Origin: Orobanche coerulescens
Lineage: Eukaryota > Streptophyta > Magnoliopsida > Lamiales > Orobanchaceae
Length of the DNA stretch: 64,000 nucleotides
Direction: 5' to 3'
NCBI GenBank assembly: GCA_033398695.1
Contig: CM065817.1
Location: 30,576,231-30,640,230 of the forward strand
The notes under the pieces were generated by a model. That model made no database searches and was not told the DNA's origin. It saw only the letters and a program-made list of their open reading frames with translations. Within the stretch, counting starts at the first letter, position 1; the number at the start of each line of letters is the position of its first letter. Made by a program: the position numbers and the translations under genes. Positions 34,496 to 45,620 of this stretch are shown here, piece after piece.

Positions 34496-35004
34496 CGTGA
34501 CTCGGCCGTGGCCACTCCAACGGCCCGGACAACCCCGAAACCCGAACCCGAATATAAACCGAAGATACGGTTACGAAGTACTCGCAAAGACGAATCTAAG
34601 AGCTAAGAGAACACACGATTCCGACCACCCGAAGTGTCGGAATTCGACAACGGGAGTAATTACCCCAAACTTTGGGAAATTGCGAAAACGGCCCAAAACG
34701 TCCGAAATACACGATACACGATCGAAACACCAAACCAAAGCTCGCAACATGAATAATAACATTAAATGAACTTACGAGAAACTCGAAACAACAGTTTCGG
34801 ACGAGATTCGCAAGAATTGAACTCAAGTACGGAAAAGCCGCATAAGAACACGGAACTCAACAAAACGATACCGAAACGAACTCGTATGACAAAAAGTGCA
34901 GAATTAAATATTCTCAGAATGACGAAACGGTCATAATCAAGTCGTCAAAATGGACCCCCGCCGAAAAAAGAAAATTACCGGAAATCAAAATTGCGGATAT
35001 TGCA

Positions 35005-35567
35005 TACTACTCTCCTTAAAAGAAGTTTCGTCCTGAAACTTAAAACAAGTAGGGAGAAGCAATATCCCGACAGGAAAACTTAACGAGATACACCAGAAAC
35101 GCGTAACTTTCGCCCATTGGCGAAACGTTACAAGCAACACAAAAGAATATACAACGTGAAAACACGCCCCACGACGACCAACACAACGCCACCGGCAATG
35201 ATCCAAAACAATAACGAGCAATTAACGACACATCGCATACCTCATCATATGCACACATTTAATCAAAGAAACGCACGCGACAACAAGTCGCACCCGACTA
35301 AAACAGCTATACGATAGAAACAAATAGAGTATCACGATAGAAATCACTCCGATTCTCATCAACAAGAAAATGTCCGACGTCAAAACACAAACAATTCAAG
35401 ATAATGGAAAACGAGGATACCGGATATTACATTCTATCTCACTAAAAATAATTTTCGTCCCGAAACTTAAAATAAAACATCAGTGTAGAATACAAACAAA
35501 ACCAAAAAGTTCATGCAACAAATATCAATCTCTACGCGAATTACAACACAAATACAACACGCAACTA
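35005..35567 (-). other. G4 region between gag and 3' LTR, with two polypurine-tract/LTR-start junctions
   Basis: The outer junction (35005-35040) has the polypurine tract and GAAGTTTCGTCCTGAAACTT palindrome next to the LTR. A second, similar junction lies 0.4 kb inside: GGATATTACA at 35418-35427 followed by CTCACTAAAAATAATTTTCG and CCCGAAAC. That reads as another LTR start with its own tract, so about 420 bp of a different U3 appears trapped between them. No ORF seen. Confidence 0.65.
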
Positions 35568-36673
35568 CGCTACTGGGCACCACTGAGCTCTCCATGAGTA
35601 GGGGTGGGATCTCGGCTCCCGAACATCTCACCGACGGTCTCGCAGTGTACCGCCTGATGTCCCACATGTCCACATTTGAAACAGTTAACTTGCGGCGAGC
35701 GACAATTCTTCCGAGTATGGCCCACACGGCTACAATTGAAACATAACTTCACGCCGCTTGTCTTACTCGGCTCGTGAGTAGGATTCTTAGACTGATCGAA
35801 CGAACGATGAGTGTTCCCAGAAGGGCAATGCAAAGTAATAGGCTCACGAATCTCACTTCTCTGGCCTCTTGAAGAGTTACTCGAGGTCTTCTGCCTTTTA
35901 CCTCCTGAGCTACCTTCTGACACGGAAACAGCCATCTCGATGGCTAGAGCTCGGTCCTGATAATCTTTCAAGGTAGTACACATAAGCGGAGCCATACTCT
36001 CACGGATATGGGGTTTCATGCGCATATTAAAATGCCGGATCTTGTCTGCTTCACTTCTCACCTGATCGTGAACATAAGCTAGCTGCCGATTATAATCGAC
36101 TATCGCCTGGGATATCGACACATCCTGGGGTATAGCCGAGAAAAACTCAACAATCATGCGCTCACGGATAGGCAACGGGCAATACTCTGCCTCCATGGCG
36201 GTCTTAAACTCATCCCATGTAGGTGTACGATCTGCAGGCACCACAGTCTGCCACCAGTCTGCAGCTTCTTTGTCGAGCAAGTACTGAGCAATGGGTACCC
36301 TCCTTTCCCCAGGACAACCTGCAGCATCGAATATTCTATCCAATTGGAAGAGCCAGTTCTCCCAACCTAATGAGTCAGAAGAACCTACAAAACGGGGCGG
36401 GTGCATTCTCATCACATCACGTAACCACTTACTAGCTCCGTTATCCCCATTTGGGTTCTCATTCCGACGTACGGCCTGATTTATCTGCACTAACTAATCA
36501 ACCACCTGGCGAAGGATGGTGGCGGCGCCAACGTCAACGTTAACGCTGGCTGAATGAGAATGTCCCTGATCTGTACCGAGCTGATTAGTACTCGGCAAGG
36601 AGTGAGTCGCCCTCTCATGCTCCTGATTACGACCACCACCACGACCACGGCCTCTACCTCGACCCCTCAACAT
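35568..36673 (-). pseudogene. G4 gag (one nonsense codon)
   Basis: Start chosen at ATG 36673, reading MLRGRGRGRGRGGGRN like the G3 gag. A single TAG near 36493 interrupts the frame, which is then open for 306 codons to its own stop at 35568. Domains: gag domain (WLRDVMRMHPPRFVGSSDSL, WENWLFQLDRIF, KEAADWWQTV, MEAEYCPLPIRERMIVEFFS), a basic linker and two zinc knuckles, CFNCSRVGHTRKNC and CFKCGHVGHQAVHC. Gag normally runs into pol in this clade; here it ends with a stop after the second knuckle and no pol follows. Confidence 0.88.
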
Positions 36674-38024
36674 ACTGAACGGGAAACCATTCAGAACAAC
36701 AAAATAAATACCACATAATCAACATAGGGCAACAACTAGTAGCACAATAAAGTATTCACTCCAAGTCATCACACGAGTACACGAACTAACACTGCAATAA
36801 TATAATTAAATTCATAAGTAATTCGCATGGTTACACCAACAGAGGTGCACGACTTTTACCAAAATGAACACGGTCGAGACCACATACATGTCATTGAGAC
36901 TAGACACTTGTAACATTCTTTAAAAATAAAATTTTTCCGAGGTATTTGTTCAAATGTTAATATTTTAAAATTCGCGAGTTTTGAAAGATTTTGCTAGGAT
37001 GAAATTTTGAAAACACTTTGTTTAATACCTCGGTCATTGAAGTGGGGAATGATACCTAACAACGTATCCCGCCACTTGGGCATACAACCCAGATTTTTGG
37101 ACGAGAATAATAACATAGCAACTCACTGCACGACTTAAGCTCAATACATAAACACATAACGTTCTAATTTACGAAAGCCAAAGTTGTTTTGCAAAACAGA
37201 AATTTTCCAAAATCCTTTGGTTCATAACCAAAACGACAGTAATATTTCGCAATATCCGAAGTACTTCAAAACACATTTTCCAAATACTGTCTGATGGTGT
37301 CATTTGAAAATACACGGCCCATTTATCAAAATTTAACCGATTTTTAAAATCCATGCAAACCGTGGTTTGACCGCACCACCAAAATATTTTCCAAAAATCG
37401 ATTTCTACAAAAATGCTCAAACTGTAAAATCCTTCAGAAAAACGTTCTCAAACCTACCCGTAGCGGCCAAAATTACAACATTCCAAAAATAGTTGAATTT
37501 AAAACCTTATGCTCAAACGGCAACCAAATGCATCTCGTGGTACCCAGTTTAAACACAGAACAAAATCATTCATCGGATTTTGTCACAAACTCTACCGTCG
37601 ATACATTTTCAAAACCCATCAAGATTTACAACTTTCACCCCATACCACCCCACACGGTGGTTCAAAGGTAAAACAACAATACGCCCAGCTTTATACATAT
37701 ACTATGTGCCACAAGTATTAAATACACTATATTACACAACACCGTGCAAATAAAATTATGCACCGCAATTAACTCACTAAGATAAAATCATGATACACAG
37801 GTACCTCGCATAAAAGAGGAGACTTACGTCCACAGGCCATACGGAGACGACGGTCGCCCACGATATTAATCTCATCCGACAACATATCCGACACGTTGTG
37901 ACTACGCACAACTCAACTTGTCAACCGACATCTCGAATGACAAAACCACACAATACTCGACAAATCATGACTCGACTTGACCCGACAGCCTAAGTTTCCG
38001 CAACCTAAGCTCTGATACCATAAA
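36674..38024 (-). other. G4 leader with tRNA-iMet primer-binding site
   Basis: The primer site TGGTATCAGAGC (minus, 38020-38009) is a perfect match, four bases from the LTR. The leader of about 1.3 kb is A/T-rich with no credible ORF. Its first 200 bases resemble the G2 leader (10239-10474). Confidence 0.8.
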
Positions 38025-40825
38025 TGTAACACCCCCAAAACTATATGGGAATATTACACTCCGTAGACCCCTTTTCACTAGGATCTACCAGGCTAAACCT
38101 TACAACACGACCAAATATTTGCCCGGCCAGGGTTAAACAATACAATAACACAGACCGTTAAGGTCACTTACACGTGAACACGCAGACCGATGAGGTCACA
38201 CAACTCAATCAACAGAACTGACTAAAACAACATTATCCACACAGGGGACGAAACACAGTACAATGGAAGACTGAAATCAACTCTGACAATACAATTAAAC
38301 TCTGATAACTCTCAACTCTTGATTAGTATCGTAGCTCGTCACCTCCTATGCCAATCCTGTGACTGCTCCCCGGAACCTGCATATACCTGGATGCAAAAAC
38401 AGACATCCACCCCCCGATTACTCGGGGGTTAGTAAAACTCCACTGTTTTACTAGTGCAAGTATCAAATCATACGAAAAGTAACGAGCAAACATTGATCAT
38501 AATCAAATTTAATAACCAAGTACCAAAATATTCCCTGGAGGTTTTAACAAGGGAAATAAGCTATGAAGCATTTAAAAGTAAGATCCTGCTCTCGGGGATT
38601 TTTTTTTTTTAAATTCAAAACCTTTAAGACCTCAAGTCCTGATTTGGTAATCCTTTTAGAAAAACCTTAGGGTTCAAACCCAAATCCGATTAGCATTTCG
38701 GTAATTTACAGTACGAAAATATTTCCACAAATCTCACGGGGCTCGGCCCAACATTCCTTTCTAGAAAACTTCATTTTCAAAACTTAGACGATCAAAACAT
38801 ATTCATGACCCCGTGATCTCCTGCCACGAGTCTCCGTAGGTTCGACAACCCACACGGAAAGAAGCAAACACATCAATCACAACAACTAGTCCTGACCCCG
38901 TGAACCTGTGTCACGTGTCACCATAGGTTCCATCGAACCTGCACGGTTGGACGCACTGTATCCTGATTCGATGGACCTGTGCCATGAATCATCGTAGGCC
39001 TCATCAGACCCGCACGATTGGACCTCAGCACCACACACTAAGTTCTGATCCCATGGACCCATGCTATGAATCCTCGTAGGCCCCGTCGAACCCACACGAG
39101 TGAACTTAGCGTTCCAGCACACAACATTCACATTCACATTACACCAACACGCACACAATCAAACAATCATCTTGTCCATTACAATTTCACACAACTAGTA
39201 TACTTGACCCGAAGCCGACATTACAACCAATACAAGCTTTACACAATCAAACACCTATAACCCAATATTATCATCCAAATCCTTGATGAATCGATGTCAC
39301 ATAACTCACAATCAATACCTATAACACGATACTCATCCAAGTGTACAATCGACTAATATAGACACATTTCCAAGTTTATCACAAATGACCACAATTCATT
39401 CATTTCATCGCGTAGTCATATTCACAAAGTACAAAACGTATAAGTAAGATACTTGCCACGATAGTCGGCATCCGAATATTCCTACGAATACGGCACAACC
39501 CGGAAAACCCCGAACACCTACAATCCTCCGTGAAATCCAACGGAAACATGGTTACTACGAGAATAATAATTGAAAACAAAGGAAAACACGATCAAGAATC
39601 GAAGGAAACCCTTTGAGACATTTAATCGGATACTAAATGTTCAAGGTTCCTTAAAAAACCAAAAATCCCGATTGGGTTCCAACGAACTCGAAATACGGAT
39701 ATACAATTCGTAGAACACGTCCAAAACAACGTTTATACAACAATCAATTGATCAAAAACGGATCGGAATCGAAATCAAAAGGAAAATCCCTAAAATCTTC
39801 AAAAACAAGGGTTCAAGCCAAAATACCTCGATTTGGACGAAGAACACGGATTAGATAATGATATAATCAACACAAGCCTTCCAAAAATGATGTTCTATGA
39901 TGTTCCCGATCAAAAACCCTCAAATTCCATCGAAGGCTCGCGAAAAACGAAGGAAAAATGGAAAATGGCCGAGTGATCCACGTCCAGGCCTTTAAATAGC
40001 CGACCCTGGCCGATCGCTTACGGCCGTAACCGGCGGGGACTTACGGCCATAACTCGGCACTTACGGCCGTACCCGGCAGGTCCTTACGGACGTAACCGGC
40101 ATTCGTCCGGAAGTTGCCTGGCACCCGTATGGCCGTAACTCTCGACCCTTACGGCCGTAACCGGCATTCGTCCGGAAGCTGCTTGGCACCCGTACGGCCG
40201 TAACTCTCGACCCTTACGGACGTAACCGGCATTCGTCAGGCCATGCGTGCCGATCAAGTACGGTCGTAACCGGCACCTTACGGCCGTAACTCGGCCAGGC
40301 CAGGCCCTGCTCCGGCCGTGACTCGGTCGTGGCCGCTCCGATGGCCCGGACAACCCCGAAACCCGAACCCGAATATAAACCGAAGATACAGTTACGAAGT
40401 ACTCGCAAAGACGAATCTAAGAGCTAAGAGAACACACGATTCCGACCACCCGAAGTGTCGGAATTCGAAAACGGAAGTAATTACCCCAAACTTTGGGAAA
40501 TTACGAAAACGGCCCAAAACGTCCGAAATACACGATACACGATCGAAACACCAAACCAAAGCTCACAACATGAATAATAATATTAAATGAACTTACGACA
40601 AACTCGAAACAATAGTTTCGGACGAGATTCGCAAAAATTGAACTCAAGTACGGAAAAGCCGCTTAAGAACACGGAACTCAACAAAACGATACCGAAACGA
40701 ACTCGGATGATAAAAAGTGCAGAATTAAATATTCTTAGAATGACGAAATGGTCATAAGCGAGTCGTCGAAATGGACCCCCGCCGAAAAAAGAAAATTACC
40801 GGAAATTGAAATTGCGGATATTACA
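38025..40825 (-). repeat. G4 right (5') LTR (2801 bp)
   Basis: TGTAACACCCCC to GGATATTACA. Hairpin block at 38408-38465, tandem repeats at 38795-39110, TATA-like box near 39991, U3 palindrome array at 40015-40300. The array here contains three 69-bp units (GTAACCGGCATTCGTCCGG) that are partly replaced in the left LTR. Confidence 0.93.
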
Positions 40826-40830
40826 AACAC

Positions 40831-42514
40831 AACATACACAAACACAACTATGCATACACATATGCAAAAATCGATATGTCCATCAACATGAACTTACAAG
40901 AAATCGATAACGAATATCATGACAATTCAACGGAAATGATCTTATGCTCAACAACATGAATGAACAGTATGCATGATCAAAATCGCCAATATTAACAAGT
41001 TTCAAAATACGATACTTGCCCCAGGAATGGCGATAAGTATTGCTACTATGAATAGGCTTCAACCTGCTCGAAGAATTCTCAGTCGATCATCTCACCAAAA
41101 TCCAAACCTTCATCGAACAATAATAATACCGGTATAACTAACGGTTCCGGATAATATAATCGTTCTAATCATCAAACGAATCATCAAAAGGCATGTTATA
41201 CCCTATCATGGCAATTGAACTATTCTGCCCTAATTCATTCGGTTGAATCGACACTACACCGTTCGGCTGAGCAACAATCTCATAAAATACTATCCAAGTT
41301 CAAACACATCTTTTCGGTCGAAAGATATCAAATAAAGTTCCTCCTAGAAGGATTCTAATCATATTACTCCATAACAAGATATCGGAAACACTTCGACGAA
41401 TCATCATAAAATCTTATTCACTAGGTTCATCTTGATCATCATCTCCTTCTAGAAATTAACCTTAAGCTCAATCCATTAACTTCTTCAACTAAATGCTCGA
41501 TCATACAATTCCCAAGAACTTAGATAATCTCTGAGAACTTGTTACAATTGGGTTCATAATCTGAGGATGCTAAATTCAAGAGTCTAATCACTATAAGGTT
41601 CGTTCAACATGTTCAACAACAAAAGGGAACCGAAGCATAACCGAATTTAATCTTCTAAAACCATGATGTAAGACTCCTCACGAATATAACTGATTTTGTA
41701 GACTTAAAACAGGTCCAAAACATCACTAAGAACATGTTAAACCAGTTGGTGAAGGATCACATACCTCAATATAGTGACGAACAACGAAGAACTTGAAGAA
41801 ACTCAACACCGTAGGCTTGAACACCAATCCACAAGGGTCTGTAATCTTCAAAATCAAGCTAGGACGATGATATGGTAGTCATATTGTGCTGGATGCTCCT
41901 CAGATGGCGAAAAACAAAGATGAAGTGGGGAAGAAATGAAATGGGGATCAAGGGTTATAAATAGAATAACCATTACGTACGTTACCTAATCTCCATTACG
42001 TACGTAATGGCCTTAGCATACACTATACTCGGTCCTTAGCGTACGTTAACGCCTAGCCAAAACTCACTGACTTGATTCTGGCATTCTCTTATGTATGTTA
42101 TCATAGTAGTTTACGTACGTAACACTATGAACTTAGCGTACGTTAATAATCTACCCTAGCGTGCGTTAAGTCCCGTTGACTTGCTTAGCTGGAAAGCCGT
42201 CCAAGTTCACACGGAGCATCTCACAAATCTTCACCGGCCCCCACACGCTGACCCTTATCTGATCTCGAATTGACCCAAGCTTACGTAAGTTAAGCTTAAG
42301 CTATAACTTACGTTATATTACAATCGTAGCGTACGTTAAGATTAACACTTAGCGTACGTTATGACGTGCAGAACCATGCATGCAAGAATGTTGGAAAAAC
42401 CAAAAACGTAGGGATACGAATACGGGAAACCAATCTTCGATTAATAACGCCACAAAGTCGAATGTTACAAGTTCGAATACAAGATGAATACACAATAATT
42501 ATCTGGGCATTACA
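40831..42514 (-). repeat. G3 right (5') LTR, second segment
   Basis: Resumes AACATACACAAACACAAC after G4 and matches 24540-26632 apart from the inverted patch. It contains the TATA box (41956-41963) and U3 array (41965-42365) and ends GGGCATTACA. Confidence 0.92.
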
Positions 42515-42519
42515 ATAAA

Positions 42520-43021
42520 CACACTGCATTAGCGCGGTCTAACGGGGTCAATGCCCTAGAATACTCCGCCCGCAACACTGTTAGCGTGCGCTAACGAGTC
42601 ACGAATCCAGTCCAGTAGCTCCTAGACAGATCTGCACCTATCAGGTAGAGTGCACTAGAACAAACAATTAGCGTGCACTAAGCAGTCGATAGCGTGCGCT
42701 AGCAACCTTAGCGTGCGCTAACGAGACTTTAGTCCTAGTCCAATAGCTCTTGGACTGCCTCTGGACTGCCAGTTAGCGTGCGCTACACACCTAGTAGCGT
42801 GCGCTAACAATGGCACAGTAGCGCGCGCTACACCACAAGCGGTAGCGTGCGCCACACTGAAACGAGTCAAAAACTCATGCAATGATCTGGAATGGAAATC
42901 AAACACGTGTGAACTCATGACATAACAATACGTGGCACAACATTCCAAAGACATGGACAACACCAACCGATATTCCGGAGAAAAACTCAACGAAACTGGA
43001 ACGAAGATCTTGGGTATTACA
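42520..43021 (-). repeat. G2 LTR, second part (U3)
   Basis: Resumes after G3 with CACACTGCATTAGCGCGG. It holds six or more TTAGCGTGCGCTAA-type palindromes (42550-42850) and reaches the LTR start at GGGTATTACA (43021). Immediately to the right is POGO transposase. Confidence 0.88.
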
Positions 43022-43638
43022 GGTAAGTCTTTCTTTATCCTGTTTTTTTCCTTTCAATTGCTTTGTTGCAAGAGAATGATCGGCTTGGAACCTGTATAAC
43101 AAACTAGTTTAATCCATATTAAACACATTTTTCATAGGGAACTGGTTTATTTTCTCCCTTATAAACTCCATTTGTTTCTCCATTTCTTGTGTTCAACAGA
43201 GCCACTTTCTCCGAAACGACGAAATGACTTGATACCATGTCTCATCTTAAACTTCTCAAGCCAACCTTGAGAAAATTTGTTCGACCCGGCAAGTTGTTGA
43301 GAATATAACATCTTCATTGTCTCTCTCACCTTCTCCAAGATGAGCTCTTCCGATATATTCACACGATCTTGGTATTGCAGGAACCACTCATAAACAACCT
43401 TTTCCATATCTGGAATTTTTGCTGGTTTGTGCCTCTTTGTTTCTTCTCCTTTTTCTAAGTTAGCATCAAGATACGCAAATGACCTCTTGAGAGTGTTTGG
43501 AATAGTACCTTGACTAACTTTCAAATGGAAATTCTTATCGAGCCATTGTTGCAAGTATTTTTGGGTAAAAATGGGATGATCTCTCTTATACTCACATAGT
43601 GACTTGCGTATTTGATCGGTCATGGTTTTTTTCAACAC
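43022..43638 (-). pseudogene. POGO transposase (CENP-B-like DNA-binding domain, start of DDE domain)
   Basis: Residues 5-60 form a first helix-turn-helix (IRKSLCEYKRDHPIFTQKYL); residues 75-140 a Tc5/CENP-B-type HTH (MEKVVYEWFLQYQDRVNISE, NKFSQGWLEKFKMRHGIKSF). The frame shifts near 43180, then continues as EKQMEFIREKINQFP and the first catalytic motif NMDET, here NMD-stop-T, then LATKQLKGKKQDKERLT before the G2 LTR. The catalytic D remains; the next codon is TAA. The rest of the DDE domain is lost. The domain order also fits host genes derived from such transposases, but the flanking TIR argues for a transposon. Confidence 0.88.
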
Positions 43639-44023
43639 CTTTTAAGTGAGAAGTCATTGTATTTGTTGGTATATTTTTACAAATCTTTTGTTATATAAAT
43701 AGTAATTCTTCCATAAGTATTTAACATTGAACATACTATACGTATTAATTTAGTCTTAAAACATTGAACATACATACGAATCTAGTTTTAAAACATTGAA
43801 TAATTAGATTCAAGTTCCTAACATTGAATACTAATTAGATTCAAGTTCCTAACATTGAATACTCATTAATATCTCTATGTAATTAAATTTAAATTCATAG
43901 AATTTTGATGTAATTAAATTTAAATTGGTTGAATATAAAATACCTCTTTAAATTAATAAATTTAATTTATCGATTAATTGATACCTCTCTAAAATTAATA
44001 TTTGTTCCGGTCCCAACTGTATC
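43639..44023. other. POGO 5' non-coding region
   Basis: A/T-rich, with short repeats TTCAAGTTCCTAACATTGAA (43811, 43841) and AACATTGAACATAC. Probably the untranslated and subterminal part of POGO. No gene. Confidence 0.6.
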
Positions 44024-44069
44024 AATTTATAGAGGTTCTACTGTATTAATGATGTGTTTACCAAACGAG

Positions 44070-44740
44070 CACTAGTAGAATAAACATCAAAGACTTCGGT
44101 ACGTCTCACTTCGGTAATGTATATTAGCAAAGTAAAAACAAACAACAACTTCGCTTTTTAATTTACTGAAGTAAAAAACCCACATAGACTTCAGTAAATG
44201 GTACTAAACAAAAAAGCAGGAGCTAGTTAGAAATTTTAAGTTACAAAGACTTCGCTAATTTGATAATTACTGAAGTAAAAAATGTGAAATTTTATTTTTT
44301 ACCAAAAAATTTTTACAATACGAAGTGTATGTCTTGAGACCGAAAATTAATATTTTGAGTATAAGTGTAAGTGTTACGGATTGAATGATAGCGTTTATTA
44401 TGTAAGTGTTATGGATTAAATGTCAACTTTTTTCCATAGCTTTTGTTAGTTTTTAAATGATGTCAAAAATTTGAGTGTTGAATGAAATGTATCCGCGGGC
44501 ATAAAAAACCCGCTCAATAATTTGGGTTTACAACTTCATACAAAACCCTAAACCTCTTTTCTCAAAAAAAAGGCAAAGCCGCTCAATGTGCGAGAAGTTA
44601 AAGATCGGTTATTTAAGACAACGAGTCTCTAATGTGTAAGAAATAAGAGACCCGTTGTCTAATCTAACAGGTATCTAATATGTAAAAAATAAGAGACCCG
44701 TTGTTTGAGTTAAAGTGTCTCTAATGTTTTAACTTAAGCG
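44070..44740 (+). mobile_element. CACTA-type transposon terminus with subterminal repeats
   Basis: Starts CACTAGTAGAATAA, the form of a CACTA (En/Spm) terminal inverted repeat; the preceding GAG may be the 3-bp target duplication. Within 250 bp are many short direct and inverted copies of ACTTCGGTAA, ACTTCAGTAA and ACTGAAGTAA, the usual subterminal arrangement for transposase binding. The last 220 bp (44517-44737) are the dispersed repeat seen at 6380. I did not find the matching 3' terminus (ATTCTACTAGTG), so the full extent is unknown. Confidence 0.65.
44517..44737. repeat. Dispersed repeat, copy 2
   Basis: Near-identical to 6380-6597 and uninterrupted on its left (CCCGCTCAATAATTTGGG), so it shows the pre-insertion target of G1. 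Confidence 0.85.
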
Positions 44741-45139
44741 CTCTGATTAAGGCAAATCTATCCATACGTATATTTGTAATTTTTTTCTTTTCTTCTTCCT
44801 CACTTCGCGACTAGCTAGGGCAAATCCACAGGAAGCCGGACCGCTGACCTCACTCTGGCAGGACGACCGAGGAAATACCCACCCGACCACCCCATCATCG
44901 GTGATACGAGGTTTTTTAGCAGTTATATTTTCTATTTTTTCGTTCGATTTTTTTTGCACTTGGTATATTCTTCGCTTTGTAATCATTGTTTTGCACAACT
45001 TAATCTCTTTTTCCATAAATTTTGAATCATTGCTTTGTAATTAATTTTTTCCAAATCGTTCGATCGAAATATTGAGATCGGTGTCGATTTGTTTAAGCTG
45101 AGTGTGTTTATTATCAAATTCCGTCAAAGCAGGTGTAGA

Positions 45140-45235
45140 ATGGGGAGTTTGCGAGCAATTTTGAGGCATCCAGATGATCTGTATTCGATGGTGAAATTGA
45201 AATTGGTGGCGGAGAGGCAGATCCCGTCAAAACCA
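45140..45235 (+). pseudogene. Squalene synthase exon 1 fragment
   Basis: ATG at 45140 opens [20 protein letters not shown] and continues for about 32 codons to RQIPSKP. This matches the highly conserved plant squalene synthase N-terminus ([24 protein letters not shown]). The enzyme joins two farnesyl diphosphates at the ER membrane for sterol synthesis. A plausible 3' splice site (CAAAGCAG) lies eight bases upstream, as for a leader intron. No later exon (CYSMLHKVSRSF, DXXED motifs) follows, and the sequence becomes T-rich. A captured fragment, not a gene. Confidence 0.8.
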
Positions 45236-45620
45236 TCATATCCTTTTTCTATTTTTATTTTTATTTTCTGCATATATTGAATTCGTTTCTTATTGATACT
45301 TTCTGCATATACTGAAATTGTTTTTGTTCCTTATTTGTTTCATGAATAATTCTTGATCTAGATCCGGATGGAGAAATATATATATATATATATTGAGGGG
45401 CAAATTTCCCCTGATTTTTGTTATGAATCCTTAATTTCCTATTTGTGCACAAGACAAACGTGGTGGGGGCGTTGAACATCCTTGGGCTGGCCAAGAGAGT
45501 CGGTGCACATTTTTTGCACATAATCGAAAGATAATACTGACAATCTACCTTGCTCTTTGCCTTTCCATCCTAACACATCTCAGAAGCTAATAAAAGTTGG
45601 AATTATTTTCATTGTCTCAG

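Larger units (their letters stand above)
32226..35004 (-). repeat. G4 left (3') LTR (2779 bp)
   Basis: Starts TGTAACACCCCC, ends GGATATTGCA (usual TACA changed). It holds the hairpin block (32608-32665), tandem repeats with CCGTAGGTTCGAC-type units (32995-33305), a TATTTAAA-type box near 34191, and the U3 TTACGGCCGTAA array (34205-34495). Confidence 0.93.
32226..40825 (-). mobile_element. G4: gag-only, non-autonomous Gypsy element with 2.8 kb LTRs
   Basis: Left LTR 32226-35004, right LTR 38025-40825, perfect TSD AACAC (32221-32225, 40826-40830), tRNA-iMet primer site and polypurine tract. The 3.0 kb interior has one gag gene and no protease, RT or integrase. This is the layout known in plants as TR-GAG (terminal-repeat retrotransposons with only gag). 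The LTRs are nearly identical by eye except in the U3 array, so the insertion is among the youngest here. Mobility would need pol from a related chromovirus. Confidence 0.93.
12651..42514 (-). mobile_element. G3: complete minus-strand Tekay-type chromovirus with two nested insertions
   Basis: Both LTRs, primer-binding site, gag, protease, RT, RNase H, integrase and polypurine tract are present. Left (3') LTR 12651-26632 is interrupted by ATH; right (5') LTR 31563-42514 is interrupted by G4. The internal region is 26633-31562. TSDs are CTAAA and ATAAA, one mismatch. Coding frames carry several stops and frameshifts, but the RT and integrase catalytic residues are kept. Domain sequences are close to G1. 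Confidence 0.9.
10239..43021 (-). mobile_element. G2: outer minus-strand Gypsy fragment (leader and 5' LTR), split by G3
   Basis: On the minus strand this is a 5' LTR (43021 to 42520, then 12650 to 10475), a primer-binding site and about 220 bp of leader, ending at the integrase fragment. No gag or pol remains. The LTR (about 2.68 kb without G3) begins TGTAATACCCAAG at 43021 inside the POGO transposase and ends GGGGGTGTTACA at 10475. The leader resembles that of G4 (37820-38024). G3 splits the LTR with TSDs CTAAA (12646-12650) and ATAAA (42515-42519), one mismatch. Confidence 0.8.
43022..44043 (-). mobile_element. POGO: pogo/Lemi1-like DNA transposon, truncated by G2
   Basis: The right end (minus-strand 5' end) is CAGTAGAACCTCTATAAATT at 44043-44024, followed outside by TA, the target duplicated by pogo-type elements. 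It is close to the terminal repeats of the Arabidopsis Emigrant/Lemi1 group (CAGTAAAACCTCTATAAATT). Subterminal copies of AGAGGTATCAATT occur near 43980. The transposase with CENP-B-type domains lies inside. G2 inserted at 43021, and the rest of the element is not in the window. Confidence 0.85.

Noticed and set aside
45380..45395. Short AT run after the squalene synthase fragment as a promoter.
   Set aside because: Simple repeat with no other promoter context.
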